Origin: Henricia sp. BOLD:AAB3569
Lineage: Eukaryota; Echinodermata; Asteroidea; Spinulosida; Echinasteridae
DNA length: 64,000 bases
NCBI GenBank assembly: GCA_037783545.1
Contig: JBBELK010000303.1
Span: forward strand, 682,001-746,000
Reading direction: 5' to 3'
The notes beneath the pieces were generated by a model. That model had not been told where the DNA came from, did no database searches, and saw nothing but the letters and a program-made list of their open reading frames with translations. The position numbers were made by a program, and so were the translations under genes. The stretch's first letter is position 1; every line of letters starts with the position of its first letter. Shown piece after piece: positions 41,701 through 53,700 of this stretch.

Positions 41701-44700
41701 AACACGTGCGCATGTTTGGAACACTTACCAGGATGTGCGTACTTGATGGCCTTTAATACACAGTGGCATTTTTCCTACAAAGATGGCAGCTGTGAGAGCG
41801 GTTTATTGGGGCTTCAACACTGTATTACATGTAGGGTTACAAAGTGGACAGCACCAGCATTAATTGTGCCCATTTACCCTTTTAGTATCCATAGCCAAAA
41901 TGGCGGCACCAACGTTGACAACGGCATGTGTTAAAAGTTCTCTCTAGTTTGAGTGTTTCAAATTCTTACCCTGTGGTAATAAATATCAGTTTATTTCGTG
42001 TAATGTCTGTATTGGGCATGACCAAGCTATTATGTGCGCCCACAGATTTCATTGTGAAATGGCTGTTTTAGAAATGTATGTCCACGTGTCCCAAGCTTAG
42101 TGCTTTTTGCATCAACTGGGAGTCTTATGCGCAACACCAATTTTGCTGTTTTGTCACTTTAATATCTGTTAACGGAAACAGTTAGGGAAGAAACACAAAT
42201 CTAACCGCCAGTACCGCTCACTTTAATAGTGCAGGCAGTACCGCGAAAAACCGCAGGTACCGCAGTCGGTATCGGCGGTTAGGTTTGTGTGTCTCCCCCT
42301 TAATGGCCCTGCTGAAAAAGTACTTTACAACATTGCCACTTTTCAAAAGGTGTGCTGTCCCGGTGGTAATAAATCTGTGGATATGGTTATTTCAAGTCAC
42401 TTGCAATTTTAACACTCTGGTTGACAGATATTCTGTGTTACATACATTATTTTGAAATGCCCCATTTATCTCTGTGGTTTCTAGACTGTTGCATGTGGTG
42501 ATGGCTACACTTTAGCTGGTACATCGGCCAATGAACTATTTATGTGGGGAAGAGGTCACCATGCAACATCACAGTCAAGTGAAGTTCCAGACAGAGAGTT
42601 CAAAGTGGATGAAAGTGAACAACACAATGCAGATCCTACAGCAGCTTCAGATTCCGAACTCGCCGTGGACACTGCAAGCAGGACGTGTGAAAATGCGTCT
42701 TCATCAGATGACAGTATGAAAAGATTCAATGTTTGAATAATATACAAATAATGAATGTTTATGAGTGCAATAGTATACAAATATTGACTGCAATGAGGGT
42801 CATGGTTCTCGAAGCCATGACTATGCCCCGAGGCGGAAGCCGAGGGACATAGTCATGGCTTCGAGATCACCGAGGGCCTATAATCTTAACCATGACCCGA
42901 ATAAACAGCAGTCAATATTTGTTTTATATACCGAATGTGTAGATTTTTGTCATCTGGTTGGTTAAAAGTAACGATACATCATACAGTCATGACAGTGGTC
43001 CTTCGAGTTTCGATTTCGGAAGCTGGTCTACGGCGGAAAAGTTGTATATTTACAGCAAACATTTGTAGCATAATCACCTGGCACTTTAGTAGCACATTTC
43101 ACCTGACACAGTTTTCACTGTAGGCCACTTCTCTTACTTTCTTAAAGACTTTATCATCTACGACAGACGTCGAGATTCCGCCATTACCGTCCTGATGAAT
43201 GTTTTACGTGAAGCACCCAGCTGCATAGTTGGTGCACAGCTATGCTAACGCATGTAATGCGCGCGCGCCTGGAACCCGCTAAATGACTATGCCAAGGGCA
43301 TGGCAAAGACTATTGCCCGGTTGGCATATATGCGCCGGGTCTAGCCGATTCAATGCCCCCACTTTTAACCAATCAGATGACAGGAATCTACGCATGAGGT
43401 ATATAATACGATTAATTTCATAAGGTGACAGTTTCAATGTTCCATTCCACGAGGTGAAGCTGACGGGAATAGAACATTGAAACTGTCGCCAAATGAAATT
43501 ATTTTAAACATTAATTATTTGTTTTATAAAACAACCAAATAAATTCTCGTCATATGAACTTACAAATTAGCATTGAATCACCCGCCATTGTCTGGTGAGC
43601 AGCTGGTTATATGATGAATGTACCCGCTGTAACATGCAATGTTTAGTTCCAGAGGATAATGCACGACAGCCTTCCATCAATTCTGTACAGCCGTGCCTAC
43701 TTTTTGCACATAACCACGGTGCGTCGGTGGACATACAACGTGTGCAGTGCGAGCGTTATACCGAATATCAAACGGCACGTAACTGCAGATGCATCAATCG
43801 GATGATGGGGCCGGATTTATTTGAGTGTTTTGTAAATATATTACGAGAATGTACTGCTCGAGTCATAAAATACCGAATGAGCTGAAGGAGAGTTAGATAA
43901 TTTCATGACGAGTGCTGTATATTCCTATATCACCCAAAGAGACATTAACAAAATAGATCCAAAAGTTATCATTAATGAAGCTCACTTTCTTTATTTTGTA
44001 CGTTTTATGGAATATTTTTCTTCATTTGTGTTGGAAACTCTAGTTTTTTCTTGTATTTACATCTATGTACTTTTGTATAGTATTTTTTGGTACCGAACTC
44101 ATGTCATTGGCACACACAACACAGATGTGTTGCAGTTTGTATCATAGTCACCTTTAACATTGCATTCACTCACCAGTCAGGCTGACCCTGGGAAATGTGG
44201 GCTTCAAGCCAAGCCCCATTCATTTTTGTACCCTGCGAATAAGAGTAGATATCGATCATTTTAATTCTGGCCCAGTGACAAAATGTAAAACAACACCTGT
44301 TTGCAACCAATGGCCTGACAGAGAAATACAGCTCAACAGGGAACAGCATTTGCAGAGTCTCTCCTTTGAGTCGCTGCGTAATTTTATGTGCGGTGCATGT
44401 CAAAACGATAATGTTATCATTTCTGGATTTTTCCAATAATCTTTGCACTAGTTGGACTTGTAATCCTTTCGTGAATATCTGGCTAATTACTTCTATTCAA
44501 TTTGCAGGAGCTACAAAAAGTGCACCTCCCTGTGGAAGACAGGCCGATGGCAAAGAAAGTCGGTTTACTTTCGATGAGCAAGCTTTAGTTTCATCTTCAG
44601 TAGAGCGACAGCAATCGGGTAAAACTATGCACTATACAGGGTTTATCAAAAAAAAGTATACATTAATATAATTGTAGATAAATTGGAAATTGTATTATTT

Positions 44701-47700
44701 TTAGAAAATATGTATAGACACAAGTTTCATGTTTTTATTAACGTCGTCATCATGTTGCGAATTTCACGCCTGACTGAAAAAAATGATATGCTTGCTTCCT
44801 TGCAAAAATAACATCTCGTCAGTGTTCTGAAATGCATTTTACATACTTAATTTCTTTGATAGTCCCTCAACAGGCTAAGAAACCTACCACTAGTGCAAGT
44901 AGTGTTGAAAACCTGGCCATCCAAGACAACACGCAGTTGCTCCTGCAGCCTCAGCCAGTTTTCATGTAAGTGTAAAAAATGAATAAACGAATCATAATAT
45001 ACCAGATGTTTTCATAAAGTAGTGTTCCTGAAAAGCCAATATTTTCGCGAGTTGTTATTTTCGCGGATGGAAATTATGTCGCCTTAACAGGGATCGCCAC
45101 AATTGTTGCAAACAATATTTTTGCGGGTTGTTATTTTCGCGGGCTCTGTCTGGTGCGCGAAAATAAAACCACCGCGAATATTTCAGATGTTGCAGTACTG
45201 TACAGTAAACCTTGCAAAATCGGATACGTTTATGTCGGATTTTCACTTATCTCGGACAAAATCACTTGAAACTTTGATTTCGTATGTTATTCCAAGAAGA
45301 AATCATCACTTAAGTCGGATCGAGTAAGTAATATTTTTTCTTATCTTGGACTCATCAACCTAGAACCCAGAAGTACAGGGGTGGATTGCAATAAAACGCA
45401 CTTACCAGTTAGTGCACTAAAATTACGTCTCGCGACTTCAAACGCGTCACCCCAAGTGCGTTTTAATTAGTGCACTTAGTTTGAGGGTTTCAGTAAAGTA
45501 AAGTACACTAAAACATAGCGCACTAACGCAACTTTCTCTAAGTCTACTACAAACCTGTCTAACCAATGCTTTCCTATTACGTTTTGTGGTGGGAGGCGGG
45601 GGAACAACCGTGTCGTCTGCTTCGCAGAATTCGGAGTCGTCTGTTGCACTTGAAAAATGCACGGACAACTACGCTATGTTTGTATTTTTTTCTAGAGCAT
45701 GTGTAGGCTACCCTTTTCACGAAAACATGGATGTGTCATGGAAAAGAAATGATTATTTTTTCGAATGTATGATAGACAAAGCAAGGCATATAATGCAACA
45801 AACTTTATTGGAAAAAAATATGCCTACCATTATCGCACATTCGCCAAAATGTTTTCAAGACGACTTTCAACTTTCGTCTGAACGCACCTATCTACCTACT
45901 GAAAGTTTATTTATTTATTTATTTGCATGACGGCTTGCGCTTATATAACTCTTTGGCATGAAGGTAATATCTTTGTGTAATGTATTACTTTACTTCGCTC
46001 ATTGTTTTCCCAGCGTGCCTTAAGCCGTGGTTACACAGACCGATTTTGTCGGCCGACTGGCTTGTCGGCCGACAAAATTGGCGTGATCGGTCTGTGTAAA
46101 CACTTCATTTTGGCAGATCGACCGACAAAATTAGGGGCCGATCAGAGTCTGACATGTCAGACTCCAGTCGGCCGATAAAATCGGTGTCGGGCTGTGTAAA
46201 CAGCAAATCGAGCTGTGTAACCACGGCTTAAATGTGATACCGATTACGTCAGCCGATAAACTTACGCAAAGCACGTGCAAATGACAATTTAATCTAGTCG
46301 AGTTGCCCGATAATTACGGCGCTCTGTCAGTGCCACCGTATTTGTACAGGTACCGAGATAATTTATCTTGCCAAGTTGACTTACGTCGTCTTATCGAGAT
46401 AATTTATGTCAACCTCCTGAATTCAATAATTACGTCGACTTGGTAGAATAATTTGTTGCCAACACGAATTGACTTACATACCTATCTTACCTAGTCGACT
46501 TAGTAGATTTGGAAAGGCGACTTGGCAACCAAAATATCTCGCCAGTAAATCGACTTATAAATTTCAGTCAACGACTATTATTGATTTTGGAAAGTCAACT
46601 TTGCATTAATATCTCGCATTCCCTGTAAGGCGCCCTGTTAAAGGTACACACCGGCCTATACTGTTTACGTAATTTAGTAATACTGCATCCTTGACAATCG
46701 TTTTTTGATGGTCCTTGTGAACAAAGATCGTCAAAATTCCCGTAATTAACCACAAAAGCTTACAATTAATATAAACGGTCAATAGTCGAATTATACGCTT
46801 TACCAGCCGTTCACTATCGCGCGAGACTCGTTCACAACTTTGTCGGCCGATTCGCTCTTCACTTGGCAGCTTTTTGCTTTGGATATCTCTCATTTTCTGC
46901 TGAAGATTTCACTGGACATCCTGGACGACCGATGGGTTTTTCCGTTTTCTGTAGAGGAGCTGACATTCATGGTTTGTCTTCACGAAAGTACAATTGTAGT
47001 TCCGGTTTTGGGCGGACAACGTGTGTTCCTTGTGTTACGGTCACATTGTCCGGTAGACTCTCCACCGTGGAACTCGCTTCAGTGCCTTGGACTTTGTGTC
47101 AAAATTGTATGTTCGATTTTTCAGAGTTATGTTTGTTTCATAACCTGAATAAATAGTCTCTTTAGTCAAATACTCATATAAATATTTTGAAAATAAATTC
47201 AGAGCTGAATGTGATGCAGTACTGCAGTAATATAATGTAAACTTAAGGAATAAACTGTGTATATCACACGGCCAAACGGCTGGAAATAAAACTAACTCCA
47301 AGGACACGTGATTTATCGGAACCAAAATCTGGTTCCGATAAATCACGTGCCCTCGATTTTTTGAAAAATGCTAAAAAACGGCACAATTTGGTGGTTTCTT
47401 TTCAGGTTCTCTTCAGTCTATTTCGGAAAGACTTTCAGAATCATTTATAGGTCTATTTCGAGCCCAACAAAGCCGGTGTGTCCCTTTAATGAGCAAATTA
47501 CTTTTAATACTCGCGCGCGCGTAAACAAAATAAATTGATACATTTTGTGGCATAGCTGGCTTCGTGGCCGGTGTGTGTACATTATGTACTACGTACACCG
47601 TACTATATATAGGAAGCATGAGCAGTTGCCCTACGTAATTTTGCGTTTAGACACTCTTTTTGCAACTTACGTGCAACGTACGTGTACATTATGATTTATA

Positions 47701-50700
47701 TTTCAAGAATTAGAAACTGACAGTAAACATCGATAGTGTGCCAGTGTTTGAAGAAGGTTGAGGTAGGATGACACATTTCGTCTGCGAAAGCTTTTTTTCT
47801 GTGCACTTCATTCATTATTTTTTTTACAATGGCATACGCGCGCACGCTCCCGCTATATCGCATATGTTGAGCCGAGTGTGATTGCTCCGGTTTGGGATCG
47901 AAATCGGAAGCCATTTAACACATCCACACTGGATTAACTTTAAACTGCACGTCAAAATAGGGACGTATTCGACCTAATACAAGTCTTACAAACCTGAATC
48001 GCCAGTGAAATCTTCAAATTTCCGCTAATTTTGCGATTAGTGGACTTGAAAATTTGTATTGAAACTGGCTAGTGACTTTTCGTAAGTGGACTAATGCTAG
48101 TTCATTTTCTTAGTGCACTTTGGCCATAGTGCACTAACTGGTAAGTGCGTTTTATTGCAATCCACCCCAGGAGGCACTTTAGATTCAGGCGCACTCTGCC
48201 TCAGCGGCTTATAAGGGAGCTGGTTTAGTCGGCCACGACACAAGAGGTGGTCATTAGACATGTTTCTGACCGATGTGTTGCATCCCTCAGCCTCCTAAGT
48301 TACTCTTTCGTTCAGAGTATTTGCTGGCAGAGTGTGACATAATTTTGCACGCGGACGCGCTCACTTTTTTGGCAAAGGTTCATGCTACTTGCATGGCAAC
48401 GCGTTTCTCTATTCGTTTTGCACAGGAGCCATAAGGGGAACATTTTCTGTTGAGTTGTTCTGTTACAAATATTACACAATAATAGTAAAACACAATGTGC
48501 GCAAACACAATGGATGTAAAACGTGAGCGAAAACCAGTAACCATAGTTACGGTCCAGCTCCTGTAATGTGACATTACGACTCTGCCAGCGAATATTTCTT
48601 TTTTTGAAATGTATATTTGTCATCGGAGAACAGTATGAATCATGGCGATGTACAAGTACATACACTTGTGTGTGGAAGAAATTCATAATTGCATGTATGA
48701 CCAGTTCTCAATAATGTTCAATTTATTGCAGGCTTGGAACTTCAGGAAATGAACCATACCAAATGACCTTACGTAGTGTGTTATGCCAAGGAGAATACAT
48801 GCTTGTGCATGTGGAAACAACTTGCCCTCCACCACGCAGAAGTAGGAGGAAAAAGAGAATGCTCTCCCAAAAATTGTAAGTTCTAAGTTAAAGAAAGAAA
48901 ACATCTAATATCTGCTTCGGTCACAGGTATTTGAAAAAAAATTCCTTGCAAGAAACCTACACAAATGTACACACATGATCGAAGGATCAGCCCATAAGCT
49001 ATTTAGTGCTGAGCTAAAGATTCAACTTGTCATTATCCCTTTCGGTACTGAATTGCTATATAATGTTAACTGCCTATACTGAATTAAATATAGGCATGAA
49101 TAAAGTGTACCAGACACAATTTCAAGTTCATGTTTCTCAATATAATTTTCATAACAGAAAATGTTGTGTACAAAAGTTGCTAGGGACAGTATAAGCTTTG
49201 TAAATATTCCAAAAAAAAATCACCGTTGTGATGATCGATGGCGATTGTTGCTTGTTTGTTGTGGTTGGGCAGGTCCTGCAACTGCTGCGTCATCATCAGA
49301 ATCATCGTGCTGATCTCTCGGCAGTGGCGATCGGACACCATCATTGTCGGAATCTCCGACGGTGTCTTCATCGTTCGTTTCCCCATTGCCCATGTTGTCG
49401 TCGTCAATGGACATATCGCTTACAGATAAATCGTCGCTTTCACTTTCTTCATCGCCAAAAATTTCCTCCAAAACTGTGCCTGTATCCAACAATCTTACAC
49501 GCCGAGTGTTGCTTGGTATGGCATCTTCCATAATTGATACACAATCTGACAAAAGCGCGGCTGATTCGTGTGATTTTCGAAGGATTATTACTCGAAAATT
49601 TTCAATGCAACAGTACGTATATTTGGGTTGCCATTGAAAGTTAGTTGCATGATGGGAACGTTTCAGGTCACGTAGCCTTTTACACCAGTCGGAAATAACA
49701 GCTGAAATATACCCTATTGCTTGAACGCCAAGGCAATCTGCAGGGCCGTGCGTGGGGAACGCCGAGGCGTTCTGTAGGACCGATAGGGTTAATAAGAGGT
49801 CCTTGGGACTTTGCAGATTACTGTTTCACAGGAATGAAAACGCTATTAAAGACGAAAAAATTACGACCTTAAAGGGGCTGTGTCACGGTTTGCGCATGCG
49901 CCAATTCCTTTCAATTTGACATACATGTACGTGCACGCTCAGATGAATGTAGTGCAATTTCGTTACACAACGCCATTGGTTCGTGTACTTCGCACGTGCT
50001 GCATGTGCAGTGTGTGTTCGTTCACAAGTGTTTACAATACACAGAATTCAGCTACATTTGTACAAAGTAGATCGTGTCGCGCGCCTTCAATCGATTTGGC
50101 GAGCAGTGTCTGTAAAAAAAAGGTACAGCGCCAGCGGCCACGGTGTCTTTCCATCGACGGAAGATATGCCGTAAAATTGCTTTCAGGACCAAATAAGCAT
50201 ACCGGTTTTGTTGGAAATCAAGGTTGAACAAATTGCTGTATCCAGCCATGTCATTCATATCATTCGATGTCGTTTCTGTCATGTTTTGCCGAGTTTTTTG
50301 ATGGGATGAAAAAACTCTTTTGGATGATGACCGCACACCCGGTGATATTGATGTTTGACGGCTTAAAAATACGGTTAACAGCACCATTTCAAGTAAAAAG
50401 TAATAAATCAGGACAACCTAGCCATTGACAAGTACACCACTGCCAAAATTACTAAAGAATTATAAGGGATGGCAAGGATTGAATAGGATATGCAAAACCC
50501 AGCAACAAAATTTGAAAAAGTTAGCCCAACTTTTTCAAGTTTTGCTGCGCATGCGCAAATCGTGACACAGCCCTTTAAATTGCCCTTGTTATGAGCAGAA
50601 TGTTAAAACAGTGCTCTGTGATTTAGCAATATATATTTTTTTCTGATTTGCTAATTATTAATAAATTAATTATTGTGCTTTACATCGTTCAAGGAGTGGT

Positions 50701-53700
50701 CAACATCTTCAAGTCCCCAAGCCTCTGCCTCGTTCTGCTAATAGTGGGGATGGTGGGGATGAGTATACAAGCTCAGAAGCATCAGAAATGGACACAGGGG
50801 GAACCGTGAGTACAATTGTTTTTTTGTTTTTTTCTGCATTGAAAATGCGATGACTTATCTGCTGGAAAAAGACCGAGAGTCTGATTTTGCCAGACAAAAA
50901 ATGATATGAAATGGGATAATTACTGGCGGTCCAAAAATGCAATTTTCTAAAATATCAATTATTTATACTGTTGAATACAGTAAACCTTGCATAAGTCGTA
51001 TACGTGAATTACGTTTATGTCTGATTTTCACTTATCTCGGACAAAATTGCTTGGAATGTTTGATTTCGTATGTTATTCCTAATAAAAGTCATCACTTAAA
51101 GGCCCAGTGGATCATTTGCAATTACCCCAAAAAGTAATCTACGAGTTTACAGGGGAAAAGTTCTGAAAGTAAAGATTGGATTAATAGCAACTATCCAATG
51201 AAAGGTTTCCGCTCAAAATGATATAATTTTACAAGAAAATAATCCGTAAAGATGAAATTATTTAGATCGTTTGCAAACGATTTACTTATTTTTGGTTCGC
51301 ATCTACGCGGTCCAAAATGCATGGGCGCTGTGTACTCCGTGTGCGTGTTCCAACGCGATGCATTTTTATGGATCGCGCGCACACGCAGTATGTGCGCCAC
51401 AGAGTGCATGACGCAAGCCACATAGTACCCGATCAACTGAGAACGAATATTTGAAACACCCCGCCAAGACCAGGAAAATGCATATGGATTTTCATGGTTT
51501 TTTTAAACGTGGTACATTTGACAAAGCTGAAATTTCTTAAGATGAGTTTGTTGATGTCTTTCTTTTGATTTATAATGGTTTTATTCGCAGAATCGCTCAA
51601 AAACAGATCATCCACAGGGCCTTTAAACAGCTAGAATCCCCCCATCCACATAATTTTAGTTTTCCTGTTTATCATGGAGGTTTATGTTTCTACAACGCGA
51701 TTACAACGTGTTTTCCGCCAAAAACCGACAGTCTTTTGTTTAAATTCAGTTCCGACCCTATTCACCCGAAATTCTGAAACGCTCGAGGGGGGCGTGACGT
51801 CATCCTGAGAAGAACTCAAAACCGCCTGTGTAGTATTGAATGGAAAACATACAAAGTGTATGTTCATCATGCCTGTTTCATCCTTGTAATTCAAATTAAA
51901 AAAAAAATGAAATTGTGGCTAACAATGATGCTCTTTTGAAGTCTTGAAATTGAAAAAAAAAAATTCATTGGGTATGAATTTAGGAGTTGAATTCCACATC
52001 TTGTTATGAGCTGTAAAACACGAAACAGTGAGAGTTTGATGGGAAAAAAAGGACAACTGAGACAAAGTTATGATTTTTACTGAAGCAAAACACATGAGTG
52101 CCACAGCGGCAGTTGGCAAACGGTCGAGCGTTGTACTTGGTCAACTTCAAGTTGACTGTTGCACCAGCTCAACCGTTGTTAGCGACTTGGAGAAAAAAAT
52201 CAAAATATCTATTTTGAGTTAAAACCACTTTCAAACAGACCAGCTGCAATGGATTTCAAAAATACCTTTGTTGCAAAAATTCATCAAGTGGTTGCTGTTT
52301 TATGCTTGTTAAATTGCGTCAAATTTACGTGCGGAATCGTCAACGAAAATGAATAGACTCTGGGCCAAATGAATTGGCCCAGAGTGGTGACAAGATTGAA
52401 ATGGGGCCAGTTTGAACAGGGCCTCGGGACGCACGAGTAGGAGTGTGCGTTAAAGAGGCACTGTTGCAAGCGGATGGCAATGCATAGTTCCGACCTGTCA
52501 ATCAAGCCGAACCCGCCGACCAATCACAACAGAGCTAGCAGACGGCGCCCACATAGGTCAAAGTGATGCAATCATTACACAACCACGCGATTTTCTGCCC
52601 ATACAGTTTGTATGTTGTACGCGCCAGTGACCGGGTGAATTTTGGTTTCAATGTCTGGCGATTCGCTGTTCAAAGGTAGGAAAGCGCATTTTTATATGAA
52701 TATATGTCATCCCTGCATTACTAGCCCTTCGCTCAGTGTGTGCTACGGTAACTGTCGACCCTAAAACATAAATACCTTTGAGTTTTCTCCAATGAATCTG
52801 TGCCTTCCATGCCGAGTCCCGTTGCTTTGTACGTGGTGTCGCCATTTTTTTGCGATGGCTTGTGAGCACATAGCAACAATATCTAAGGGGCGGGGTTAAC
52901 TGGGCAATCTCGGAACTATGCATTGTTTTCTGCTACAAAGTATGATAAACGTCGTTTAAAGGCCCAATGTATCATTTGCAAGATGAAATGTTTAACACAT
53001 TCCTAGAATAGGACCATAACATAAGAATATTTTGTACACTAACCTGCAGATATTTCAGCTACATAAAATCCATGCATAGTTTTTGTGGTAATTGAATAGT
53101 AAATAAGAAAAAAAAGAAAAAAAAACCGGTATATGATGATCAAAAGGTTTAGCAACAGTTACAGGCAGCGTTCTAAATTTCCTCACAGATACCCACGTGG
53201 ATTAAAGAGGAATTAAAAGTCATTGATGACAATGAGGAAGATGATGGCACTGGTGATGATGATGCTACAGAAACTGAAAATGACCTCACTCTTGCAAGTA
53301 TTAAAATCAACAAGGACATAAACAGAGTTAAGGGTAAGTGAGTGTAATCATGAGCATGAACAAAACGGACGTCTTTGGATTCAAGATTTGCCATATCCAT
53401 TTGGATTAATATTTTGTTTTACATGTATAACCAATTGATTGGGCTTGAGTAGTGGATTTGCATACAATGTATTGCGCCTTACATCTTTAAAAAAAACACC
53501 TTAAAGCGCTGTACATAAAAAGCCATAGCAAACATATCAACAAATTATAAAATACAAAAGGATGTCTATACAACAAGTAATGATTAAAATTACATTAAAA
53601 TTCTAGTAATAAAAAGGGTGCTTTAAAAAACACAAGATTCCCGTATGAAACGCTGTGGTGAAGGCGATCATGCGTGATAGACCGTCTGCAGTGTGCATGC

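Larger units (their letters stand above)
45378..48168. mobile_element. 2.8-kb element with long perfect inverted ends
   Basis: About 42-bp perfect inverted ends beginning GGGGTGGATTGCAATAAAA. Carries unrecognised frames of 114 codons (45586-45930 plus) and 72 codons (47696-47914 minus). Two other elements are nested within (46024-46227, 46642-47485). No clear target duplication. It lies in intron 19. Confidence 0.82.

Noticed and set aside
42485..42736. Exon 17 as the terminal exon, ending at TGA 42734-42736
   Set aside because: A donor at 42714 joins in phase to exons 18-26, which contain the conserved final propeller strand and the NEK9 tail motif.
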